Shown one piece after another: positions 8,292 through 18,205 of a DNA stretch of 19,766 nt (positions within the stretch are counted from its first letter, which is position 1; each line of letters starts with the position of its first letter). The DNA is from Hyphochytrium catenoides. Taxonomy: Eukaryota; Sar; Hyphochytriomycetes; Hyphochytriales; Hyphochytriaceae. Location of the stretch: the NCBI GenBank assembly GCA_900088475.1, contig FLMG01003583.1, positions 1 through 19,766 on the forward strand, given 5' to 3'. Position numbers and translations under genes: made by a program. A model generated the notes under the pieces. That model had not been told where the DNA came from. It searched no databases and worked only from the letters and a program-made list of their open reading frames with translations.

Positions 8292-9289
8292 ATAATGTTT
8301 GTCTCTCTTCCTCTCGCCTTGGACAGGACAAACTGAATTTTAAACTGCAATAATCTAACTGCTCCCTATGGAAATAAACGCTTGAATAATTCCTGAGGCA
8401 GCCATATAATGATAGTCTACTTAAGATGAAAACATTTTGAATGAAGCCTTCGCCAATATCTTTCAATATCTTTCTCGCGCCCATTCCTGGAGGAGACAGG
8501 CGCTGAAGCGTCGAACACAGAGCTCGATCGGAGGCTGGAGACTGGAGGCTGGACCGCAAGAGAGAGAAGGAGGAGAGTCTGAGAGTCTGGGACCGACGGA
8601 CCCGGTGGTGGCCGCATTGGTGCCGGGAATCCCGTAGAAGACCGTGGACGAGAGACTGCTTGGAACCCTATCTTCTGCTTCTGGCTTCTGGCTTGAGATC
8701 GAACAAGCAATAATGAAGCGAAAGGCATACGTCTTGAGAGTGCCAGTACTATTTTGATGTAGAGTATGATGATGATCCCTGGTTCATATGATTGTTGCTG
8801 GCACCAGCAACAGGAGCCAGAGGCTCACGCTAGCCATCAAGATAGGCACGCCAGTTGTCGGGTATATAGTCACAATCGTATGTTCTTTGTGACCGAGCGC
8901 AGCAGCATGCGTCCTGCTGCTTTGCTGGATAGTTCCTTCGTCCATCCAAAAAGTGTTGCTAGGGCGGATCGCAACAGTGACGCTGCCTTTCGTGGTCCTT
9001 CTCCGACAAACCCAAGGCGTTGAGAAGGAAGACGTCCAGCAACGACCCAAGGCTTTCTTAGTGGCTCTCACCGCGGCCTCTATCTAACTGTTGCATTCCT
9101 CAGCCTAACCCAATCTGAGATCGTCGATGCTTCCAAATCATTGGATGTCGTTCACAGCTAGGCCCGCTGCCATTGCAACTCTAAACTATAATGCTGCTAA
9201 TGTTACATCTCCCTCCCAGCGATGAGAATCGTATCAGAGCTTCTGCTAGGTGCAGATGCCTCTCGCATGGCGTTGAAGGGGCTTCTGGC

Positions 9290-9306
9290 TCGTCAATGAT
9301 TGACGA
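9290..9306. repeat. 17-bp perfect palindrome in arm 1
   Basis: TCGTCAAT (9290-9297) and ATTGACGA (9299-9306) are exact reverse complements around one base. The matching part of arm 2 does not keep it, so it may be chance in a diverged stretch. Confidence 0.5.
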
Positions 9307-9588
9307 ATGAATGTAAGCTTTATCGGCCTTGACACCGTCATAGTGTTGGTCGCTCAACCCAGCCGCCAGGTTATACTTAGGATAGATAGAACTCTTCATA
9401 GAATAAGCCCCCAACTAGTTAGTAGAATCCTCGTCTTATGTCCCGTTAAGATAGCCCAATATAACAAATTTGAAAGAGTCGCTTTGTAGCCTTAGGTAAC
9501 TCCACTGTGACCGCTGACCCTTGTTGGCCGACGCCTGATCAAGGATTCTTGATAGAGACCTACATCTGCACCGTCATCATGGGCTTAC

Positions 9589-9678
9589 CTCGTCATTCTC
9601 CAGTGGGCCATTTAGGCGCTGTCTCACCATCTTCTCTATAGCATTAGGTCTGGGGCAGCTTGATATGTCGATCGTGAT
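9589..9678 (-). other. Exon-like 90-bp open block near the inner end of arm 1
   Basis: On the minus strand a TTCCTCCTTCAG acceptor-like tract is followed by exactly 30 open codons (ITIDISSCPRPNAIEKMVRQ, RLNGPLENDE) and a GAG|GTAAGC donor. The arm-2 counterpart at 16517-16606 is also open. It keeps IDI, N, E, VRQR, NGPL and ND before GCG|GTAAGC, but it lacks the acceptor. The protein family is not recognised. It may be an exon of an old, broken gene, or chance. Confidence 0.3.
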
Positions 9679-9819
9679 CTGAAGGAGGAACTTACCGCGA
9701 TATCCTTGTCTTCACTGCGTTGAATTCATAGAAAAGGGCATACAGGGTCATAATTAGTTAGTGACAACCCTAAAAGACTCAGGCAATGGAGGAAACGATG
9801 GCAAAATATAATATACTCA

Positions 9820-10512
9820 TTTTCAGAAGGCGAATCACCATTGACAGGAGACACCAACGGAGAAGGAAGTGTCATCGTTGGAGACGTACAATGTAAAGCC
9901 GTGAAGCCTCCGGAAGCGGTTCTTTCCTTCACATTGACGTCCGGAGGAGGCGAGGAAGCCAGTAGCACAGTAGTAGTAGAATGTCTCCATACCTGCGCTC
10001 TGCGCTACCTGTGTAGAAGACACCTTAGTACCATCTCTGACTGACAGTCTAAACGACAAGAGGTGAAGTCTACTGAGAGTCACGCAAAGGCATGCAGGTC
10101 CAAGGGTTATAGAGAATTAAAATGGACAGGAATATCATGATCTCAAGTCCGCGAGCCAGGTAGATGCAACTTTGACGATGAGAATGGCAGCGGTGTTTCA
10201 GAGCCAAGAGCGGAACGTGGTAGTGCTTCAATAGGTTCGTCTGAGAGAAGAAAATAGTTCTGACTGACCTGTAGAGGAGTGGCATCGTTATCATTCTTCG
10301 CATCCGGCCTGGTCCCGCTCTTGAGCATTAGCCGGACATCATCAAGGTTCGGGACGTCCACAGCTGTAGAGAGAAGGTTATCGCTGGCAGATAGGACTCT
10401 GTGAGGACTCGGTTGCGCTGGAGTCTTTATCCTGCTGGCGAGAGCTGCCAAAGCGCCCGGTAAGGCGGCGCTTTGCTGTTCCCTTGCCTCCAGACTTCTT
10501 CCTCGGAGGCAT
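9820..10512 (-). pseudogene. Ankyrin-repeat gene remnant, copy 2
   Basis: Homolog of copy 1 (3100-3833). The start ATG at 10512 is kept (MPPRKKSGGKG). A net 23-nt loss just after it shifts the frame relative to ALAALASRIK, where copy 1 is open. The ankyrin unit SGTRPDAKNDNDATPLQ is preserved and ends with a CAG|GTCAGT donor at 10269/10268. A second exon may begin at 10008 after TTCTACACAG. It holds LLASSPPPDVNVKE then TASGGFTALHC, with a frame break between the exon start and this unit. Homology with copy 1 ends near 9785, so both copies lack the same 3' part. No complete protein can be read. Confidence 0.65.
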
Positions 10513-11495
10513 CTTTCTTCTCTACAAGCAAAGTGCCCGGATTTGCCTCCCTGACACAGCAGAAGGGGCAGCAGCCTCTCACAAGATGTCAGGATGGCTA
10601 TGAAGGCACACGAGTGGAGAATGAGCAGACTCCTCGGAGAAAAGGAAGCTATGGAAGAGCCGTAGATATCGCAACTACCTCAGATAAGACAAGCTCAAAG
10701 GCCAGAGCTCGATTGGCAAGAGGTCTTCTGGACGCAATGAGTCTGCACTCCATCAGCTGGCTAGGGAAGGTTATCTAGCGTCATCCCGAGTGCCAACGGA
10801 GAGATCAGCGGTCAGCGCTTTTCGGCTTGACAGCGGGAGATTTGACAAAATTTCTGATGGAGGAGCTAGCCTGCTTAGCTTCTTAGACGGAGAGTGTAAT
10901 CATGGAAGAGCTTCAATTTGGCGCGGCATCGATCTACTTTTGAGCTCTCTTCCTCTTCCCTCAGCTCCTCGGCCATGATCAAATCACGCCTATCCGTTTC
11001 AAAGAACCCCAGGGCGTTAGCGGCTCTACAGCGTGCATTTTTTGAGAAAATTGGGTAGTGCAAAAAGGAATTCTGAAGCTTTGCGGCGGTCTTGATTGCC
11101 GATTTCCGCTATTCTTCTGAAGCTCCTGAGAAGTTGACCGTGCTAATGTATGGAACTCGATTGAGTTGTTAGGGCTGCGGTCATGCGCTGAGGCAGTCGC
11201 CGAGCGTTTTCTGCTAGTGGGACTTATTCTCGCTAGGATAAAGCTCGGGTCTAACAGCCATATCAAGTGGGGCGCTAGACTGTCCTTCGTTGTCTGTTTG
11301 ATTTTTTATCTTATAGGACCTCGGAAGCATCTTTTGGCACATTTATCCTGCCTGCTGCACCAAACAAAGAATGCGGCGACTCAGGGCAGCTTTTTCGCTA
11401 TCGGCTGCATTGTCACTGCCATACACCTTTCAGTCTTCAGTAACCTGGGCCTGAGTTCAAATCCTGGAGTCGTTCAGCAGTTCAAGAATATCGTA
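10513..11495. other. Spacer upstream of the CFAP20DC-like gene
   Basis: No gene was identified. It is the homolog of 3834-4813 and separates the divergent ankyrin remnant from the intact CFAP20DC-like gene. It should contain that gene's promoter and 5'UTR. The last 330 bases happen to be open in frame with the CFAP20DC ATG, but carry no family similarity. Confidence 0.5.
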
Positions 11496-14400
11496 ATGTT
11501 TGCAAAGGCGTACCAAGGAGGAGCCTTCGTGGAGATCTTCTCTACGCATGGCCAGAATCCTGCTGCGGGGTGGAAGCTTTCCGGGAACGTCAAGAAGCTT
11601 TACGAGACCGATGTCAAGGGATATGTGTACAGTTGCGAAGGAGGACCAGCCACCAAGATGCTGCTTCCGAAGGACGGCTCCACACAATGTGCGTGGCATC
11701 TGATATTATTTATTTTCTTGTCTTTGATCTTGCTTGCTCATCCATCTCATTCCTCTGCAGTGGGATTGAGTCAGCCAGTCCTGGTCCTTCAATGCTGGAT
11801 AGTCCCAAGTCGGAGCTTTTCTGTGGAGCTGACAGTCACTGACAACACAAAGTCCAGACGACGCCTCGTCCTGTCTACAGCTTTCAACACGACCATAGCA
11901 AACCCGCTCCATGTCCAGGTACGTGGGAAGTAAGGGGGAAGCTCCTGAGACATCTAGAGAGAGTGTCAAGGGAAAGACAGTTTGAAGAGCTAGATAACTA
12001 AGCGGGAAGGGGCGGACAGGGTGCATATTGTCTGGTCTCAGGTACGACCATCCCGAAGATAGAGGGATCATAACTGATGAACAGGAAGGATAATAGAGAA
12101 AAACGCCAGACGATGCGATGGATCTCCTCTCACGGATGTTACGCTTGCAGATACCGTTGACAAACGTTATTCGAGGAGACTGGCTCAACCTTGCCATTGA
12201 CCTAGCCTCTATCGTCGAGCACCATTTCAGGTGTGAAAATCAGAAGGAGTTCTGAAGCCGTCAAGCATTCACTTTCTTGTTTCTTTGAACCATTCTTTGT
12301 CAATGTCAGCCTTATCGCTTTACACGTCTTTCTTAGTACTTATAATGTCTATTCTTGGGATGCTTGAACTTTGCTTGCAGAGGCAGCAATTATAGGAGTT
12401 TGGAGGCCATCACGGTTAGCGCTCACTGCAAGCTCAGGCGGATATTTACCCTCCGATCTTGCCCCAGTGATACAACAGGAGAGCAGATGCGGGGAGGTAA
12501 GAGAGGCGAAGAAGAGGAGAGACATGGCAGCAAAGCGTCTTTCTGGCGTCGTGAGAGCCACTGACAGCACTCAACAGGCACTGAGAGTATTCCCCGCGCC
12601 ATTGACTATCCTGCTATGATGTCTCCGGCTCCGAAGACTCAGGTAATAGGAACGCCCACCAGTGAGGAGCGCTCGGCAGGGTCCATGACCAAAGGTACGG
12701 AAGGACCTACGAAGCGGAGGCTCATTTTCCTCATTCTTATCACCCCTGAATCTAGTTATGGCGGCCTCTGAGGGTGTTTTTGCCTCCCAAGAACACATAT
12801 ATCACCTCTTAGTTTTGTCTATTACTCGGAATATTCTCGCGTTTAGTTCCTCATCATAGGGCCAGTGGTCTACTTGCTTAGCTTCCTCCTTGGCCCCTTT
12901 CCTGTTATACCCTAGAAGCGTCCAATCCCGCTGTGGAGGGCCAAAAAGGAGTAATTAAGGAACGAAATAAGGTCAGTTCAATCTTACGAGCCTGTTGAAT
13001 AGCTGGAAAGCTAACATAAGGACAGACGGCTGTCCCTAGCTCAAGAGCAATCAGTAATGTGCAGAAGCCCTCTGCTGCTTCTCGAGGTGCGTCCTCATCT
13101 AATGTATTCCGAGAGAAAAATAGAGGATTGCCGATGTCGGCACGTTCTGAAGTAGGGGACCAGAAATCGCCCTTAAGCACGACACAGTCCAACCTGACAG
13201 GCAAGAAACAAACCGGCTATCATCTGAAAAACTCCGGCCCTAGCCCGGGGCAGAGGGCGGACAAACCTGCTATCACCGCACGTTCCAGTACTTCTTATGG
13301 CTCCTCGGCATCACCAGGCCCTTCCCTCTTGTCCTCTGCTAGATACCGTGATAAGACGATCTCTAGCCCTGAGAAAGGAAATCTTATGTTCACCGAATCA
13401 GGAGCACCGTCGGGTGAAAGCGAACGTCCACAAGTATTCAAATCAGACCTTCCTAGAGGTTCAATAGGCCTTACCGGGGAGCATATGGGCAGCTTGCAGC
13501 AGCAGACGTCTCCGTCCTTGATTGATGCAATGGAGGCCTTTAAACTAGACTTGGTTGTGGAGAAGAGCGAGAAACAGAGCACAAAACCATTTGCTCAGGA
13601 GAAATCGCCATCTGGCAAAGCAAGAAGCGCAACAGCAGGCCAGAAGAGCCCGCGAAGTAAACAAAATCATGCGCAATCGTCGCCTATGGGTGACGTGACG
13701 GCCTTATTGCTACAGTCTAGGGCGGATGGACCCCTGGATCCTCTTGCCAGCTTAGAAAGACTGCTTGAAGCTTCAAGGAGGACATTGCCTGCAAAAAGCG
13801 ATGGTGCAACCCTTAACACACCGTTGCCCTCAGCCGCCGTGCTCAGCACAGCTGGTGAGATCGCTTTCCGACCCGGTGGCTCCCCATACTTAAACGACTC
13901 AAGGGCTAAGCAGCTCAGTCCAGCCCCGTTGCCATCTTCCCTAACCTCTGTAAAGAAGGATGCTTGGGTCATCTCGCAAAAATTGGGTACAAGTGAGGGT
14001 AAAGGGGAAGTGTCAGTGGAAGTGCTCGAGGTTCATCAAGAGAGTCCGAACGCTATGTTCGAGCATTCCAATCGTGAGGACACCATATCAGATAATCCAA
14101 TCGCGGGCGGTGGCCCCTCAAGAGAACTGGAGACTAGGGACGACCAAAGCAGCACCACACGCCATCTAGAAAGTTCCTCCGAGACGTGGGGAAGAGTTGG
14201 ACAGGAAGACGGGAGTTTTCCTTGCTTTGAACATGCAGATGTCTCTCTGGTAAGTCAAGAGGAAGAGGGACCGCATGGGCGATATATGGCTTCAGAGACG
14301 GGATACCACATACACAGAAGCAATGAAGACTTCTTGAAAGCACCTGAGGATACAATGCTTGACGGACACCAGGAGAGGAAAGAGGAAGAAGGAAGGGCGG

Positions 14401-15944
14401 AAGACTCATCAGACCGAGTCATAATGGAGGACTCTTCCTCCTCATGCAGCATCCTCTCGAAGCAAACGTTGGACCTGTTGGAGAAGCTGAACGATGCACC
14501 CCAGACTGTAGAAAAGGCTTCTTATGGTCATACAGGAGCCACCAAAACCTCTTCTGGGGGCTCGAGAACTCCGCAGGTCCTGCAGAATGAACGTAGCATC
14601 CCAACCATTGTAGTCCCAGAGAACAGAAGTCCGAGCTACGGAGATTCCAGACTAAATGATGCGTCATCTGACGGGGCCTCTCTCCACTCCCATTCATCGA
14701 GTGCATCCTCGGTTTTCCGCACCCGCCCGGAAAGCTTCCCCTTCCATAGCAGCTTGAGCTCCACAGCAGAGGCGGGGAATGGGGTCCTGCTTGGAACAGA
14801 TATACAGACAAGGAAGTCACGGTCCCAGTTTCCTGCATCTATATCTAGACCAGTCACCGCACAGCAGACTATAAGCTTCAACGTCAGATCAGGTCTGGCA
14901 ACCAGGCCGAGAACTGCAAACGACGGGGTGCAAACGTCCGAGGGGAGCATCACCGCTTGGGATACAGCAGATACCGAAGCGGATCTAGGGCAAGGGTCTA
15001 AGCCTTCATTCCCACCTGCTTCGGTCAAACTTTTGAAAAGCTGCCTAAAGAAGTCCACTCCTGCTCCCAACCCCTGGCTCGATGGACCTCGACCCTCTAC
15101 GGCGAGGGAGAGAGACACAGAGAGAATGACAACCATTGTGCGTCCCCTTTCCCGAGGTGGCAAACTTAGTCTCCATCACTGGGAACACCCGCAGGCCCAA
15201 GATAGGTTAGCGAGCTCTTCGACCTCCTTAGGAGGTGAGCAGGAATCATCATCAGCTAGACAGCCCGAGGCCAAAGGGCTTACTCTCGAGGGCATTGAGA
15301 CTTACCAGGCAGAACATTATCAGAATGGCGACAATAGCCAACATGAGCTGAGAGACGGATCTCTGGAGGAAAAGGAAGAACAGATCTCTAACGAGAGTGA
15401 GTCATTTGGGGGAAAGATGCATGGAAGCTGGGGTAACTCTGGAGGTGACGCCGAGAGCAGTGACAGGGAGAACTTCAGGCAATTGGCTGGCACGGAAACC
15501 CAGGAGCCGGAGCATGACATCGAAGCAGAAAACCTCGCTTTTTTCGATCCTGACAGTGCCATCCCAGAGGGAGACAAGGATGTCTCCCAGGCGATATGCG
15601 ACGTTGAGGACGATATTGAGGAAGACACTCGTGCGCTGTTTGGAACTGGTGAGAAGGCGGGCACCAAGCTGGAGCCGGACGCGGGGGATGATGAAAGCGG
15701 AGAAGGGAAGACAGAAGATATCGAGAACGAGAATAGAGAGTTATTCGGAGAGCCAGTGGAAGACGTCCACGAGGTAAGTGAACCTTGTGCCTTAGCATCT
15801 GGAGAGAAAGAGCTGCTTACTATAGTTTGCCAATCGTAGGAACCTCACAAGAGCGCCAGTGGCCAGCTGGAGCTCATCTATGACCCTATACTGCAGTGTT
15901 ATGTGGACCCACTAACGCAAAAGTACTACCAGCTCAAAGACTAG
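11496..15944 (+). CDS. CFAP20DC: CFAP20-domain protein (CFAP20DC/C3orf67-like), seven exons
   Basis: Member of the CFAP20 (DUF667) family; CFAP20 itself sits at the inner junction of ciliary doublets. The exact role of the CFAP20DC branch is less clear. Exons are 11496-11688, 11761-11918, 12151-12230, 12381-12496, 12578-12642, 13065-15773 and 15840-15944. Introns are 72, 232, 150, 81, 422 and 66 nt, all GT-AG and in phase, giving 3426 nt (1141 aa). The N-terminal domain (about residues 1-195) opens MFAKAYQGGAFVEIFSTHGQ and includes GYVYSCEG, KMLLPKDG, RRLVLSTAF, GDWLNLAIDLAS, CKLRRIFTLR and IPRAIDYP. Residues 205-1107 come from one 2709-nt exon; they are Ser/Glu-rich and look disordered. They hold three RPxTA motifs (R799, R818, R880) and three acidic DIExxxxxxF repeats starting at 1022, 1054 and 1089. 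The last exon ends LELIYDPILQCYVDPLTQKY YQLKD, a tail I recall as conserved in the vertebrate protein. The start is chosen because family members begin at this Met; G at -3. A dead copy of exons 1-2 lies at 4814-5195. Confidence 0.92.
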
Positions 15945-16520
15945 GTAGCATCCAAAGCTCAGATTTGCATTGGATAGGGCCACTGCTTTGTCGTTTTTCT
16001 GCTCATGTGTGTCATCAACTCAAGATGCAGTGCAGGAGCTTGGCGCTTCTTTGCGAACCACCAACACAACGTGGCTGCTCAGACTCAATCATTCGTGGCG
16101 CCTAACATTCCTCTAGGCCCCTCTGCTCGTGTGGCAGATGTCGGGCAATTGACGGCTAAAGTGAGCAGCCTCATGGTTATGCTGCAAGGGTGGAGGGGGC
16201 TGTGAATGTCACAGTGCCGTTCGCTCAGGAGCGCAGCATACTTTAGATTCAATGGGTCTTGTCGAGACTACCTTCAACGCATCAGTAGGTGTTGGTCACA
16301 TCTCCAAACTCTCCGTGGCTTGCGTAAGAGCATACTTACATAGACTACCTACCAGGACAGTACGACCGCAATGACGCTAAAGTGCTTCAGGGCCTTGACC
16401 GGCTATTAAGACTGGGTCATTCACTACCATCTGATTCATCGAGCTCATGTCAGGGCCTCGTGGGCGATTGTGATTGTTCTTCAGGCTCCGCCCTAGCTAG
16501 GAACGTGGGCATCTTTGTGC
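15945..16520. other. CFAP20DC 3' flank, no recognised gene
   Basis: Nothing matched a known family. Open stretches include a piece near 16080-16205 (PNIPLGPSARVADVGQLTAK) and one from 16340 (YLPGQYDRNDAKVLQGLDRL) that runs open into the arm-2 exon-like block and stops at 16618. They have protein-like composition but different frames and no start or shared splice frame that I can defend. They may be remnants of an old gene. Confidence 0.4.
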
Positions 16521-17929
16521 TCTCAATCGACATATTCGCCTCTAGAGCTAATAATTTTGAGCAGACGGTGAGACAGCGAAGAAATGGCCCACTGAGGAAT
16601 GACGCGGTAAGCCGATGAATGAGGACCCAGAGGTTGTCTCTATCCCCTTCTTGGTGTTCCCAAACATCAAGAGTTCCTGATCAGCGTCGGCCGACCTTGA
16701 GTCCGCGGTCACATCGGCGTTACCTAAGGCTATTAAGCGAGTTGATTCTTTGTAATTGGATTATCTTAACGGGGACATTTGACGAGGGTTCTTATAGATA
16801 GGTGAAGGCTTACTCTCTGAGGTGAGAGTACTATTTGTAAAGTATCTGCTGCCGGGCGGCTGGCTTGAGCGAGGAACTCATGACGATGCCAATGCTGATA
16901 ATAAAGCGCAAAGCTACCTAGAATGAGTCATCGGCGACCGAGAGGCTCATTCAATGCCACGCGGGACGCATCTGCGCCTAACAAAAGCTCTGTTACGAGT
17001 CCCATTGTTTGGAAGGAGGTCTATGATGACCAGTGCTATACTTTAGAGCTGCAATGGGAGCGGGTCTATCAGTGAACGACATCCAATGATCTGGCAGCAG
17101 CGACGATGTCCAGCTTCGGTAAGGATGACGACGGATGCATCAAGAAGATAGAAGGGTTAGAGCCACTAAGAAGGCCTTGGGTCGTTGCTGCTGGACCTCT
17201 TTCCTCATCAACCGTTTGAGTTCGCTGGAGAGGCGCCACAAGGGTCGCGTCACTGATGCGATCCGCCCCAGCGAGCTAAATAACAAGCATGGATGGATGA
17301 AGGAATAATCCAACGAAGCAGCAGGGCGCATGCTGCTGGGCACCGTCACAAAGAACATACCATCGTGCCTATGCACGTAACGACTGGTGGCGTGAGTAAC
17401 TTGAAGGTCAGCGTGAGCCTCTGGCTCCTGTTGCTGGTGCCAGTAGCGATCATATGATCCAGGCATCAGCCTCTACATCATAATAATAGTACTGGCACTC
17501 TCAACACGTATGCCTTCCGGTCCCTCATCACGTGCTGCTCAGCCAAGCCAGAAACAGAAAACAGTGCTCCAAGCGGTCTCTCGTCCACGGTCTTCTACTA
17601 CGGGATTCCTGCCACCAATGCTGCTGCGGCCACCAGGTCCGTCGGTCCCAGACTCTCCTCCTCCTCTCTCTTGCGGTCCAACCAGCCTCCAGTCTCCAGC
17701 CTCCGATCGAGCTCTGCGTTCGACGCTTCGGCGCCTGTCTCCTCCTGGAATGGGCGCGAGAAAGATATTGAAAGATATTATTGACGGCTTCATTCGAAAT
17801 ATTCCCATACTTAACTGACCTACAGGTATGTGATACCTCTTGAAAGATTCATATGTATATTTCGATAGGGAGCAGTTAGACTGTTACAGTTCAAAATTCA
17901 GTTTGTCCTGTCCAAGGCGAGAGGAAGAG

Positions 17930-18003
17930 AGACAGACATTATGGTGAGACAGAGAGACAGAGATAGAGACAGAGGAGAGAGAGAAGGAGAAGAGGGACGC
18001 CAA
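17930..18003. repeat. GA-rich simple repeat
   Basis: GAGACAGA-type repeats, the inverted counterpart of the CT-rich tract at 8203-8291. Length and phase differ between the arms. Confidence 0.8.
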
Positions 18004-18085
18004 GACAGAGGTCAGCAGAGATCCATTGGGCCACACAGACAGAGAGGCCTGCTGGCCATCACCACCTGCTCGAGGTCCTGGAGAA

Positions 18086-18205
18086 TGAGAGGAGGGAAGA
18101 CAGAGCGTTCGAACAGACATTCGAAAGAACGCTGCCAGGAACGTGACAGAAGCATAGCGTCAGACAGAGCTCGCTCGCTCTCCAGCTAGAGAGAGACCAA
18201 ACCCT
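18086..18205. repeat. 120-nt block identical in both arms (copy 2)
   Basis: Exact reverse complement of 8027-8146. It lies about 1.4 kb upstream of the membrane-protein ATG at 19596, which makes a promoter-distal or 5'UTR role possible for this copy. Flanking sequence diverges immediately at both ends. Confidence 0.7.

Larger units (their letters stand above)
7020..9680. repeat. Inverted segmental repeat, arm 1
   Basis: Runs colinear with the reverse complement of 16520-19180. Ordered landmarks are AAGTTCAAACTTCGTAATAG (7069) with its complement near 19120, and CATCGTATTAGCTTCCTAGA (7356) with its complement near 18825. Further along come GGTCTCTCTCTAGCTGGAGA (8034), AATGGGCGCGAGAAAG-type sequence (8480), GGATGTCGTTCACA (9144) and GTTACCTAAGG-type sequence near 9495. 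Identity varies strongly, from perfect (8027-8146) to barely recognisable (9200-9470). No transposase or terminal inverted repeats were found, so I treat it as segmental duplication. No convincing gene lies on either strand. Long reading frames here are low-complexity. Confidence 0.85.

Noticed and set aside
8144-8350. Arg/Asp-rich ORF (repeated RDRDRE) as an SR-like protein
   Set aside because: It is the translation of a simple GACAGA/CTGTCT repeat and has no flanking coding signal.
7020-9680. Arms as a DNA transposon or LTR element
   Set aside because: I saw no transposase, reverse transcriptase, target-site duplication or clear terminal repeats. The arms end in or near the 5' end of an ordinary-looking gene, so segmental duplication is simpler.
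9664-9710. 17-nt intron (GTAAGTTCCTCCTTCAG) inside the arm-1 exon-like block
   Set aside because: Other introns in the window are 66 to 422 nt. Such a tiny intron is implausible here, although the same AG may serve as an ordinary acceptor.
11166-11495. N-terminal extension of the CFAP20DC-like protein by 110 in-frame codons
   Set aside because: The family starts at the Met of MFAKAYQGG (as in vertebrate CFAP20DC, which begins MFKNEYQGG). The upstream codons have no family similarity, do not begin with ATG, and the homologous stretch in the decayed copy is not in the same frame.
13295-15163. Several minus-strand ORFs opposite the large exon
   Set aside because: They are shadows of a 903-codon exon whose frame joins correctly at both ends to exons of a recognised family.
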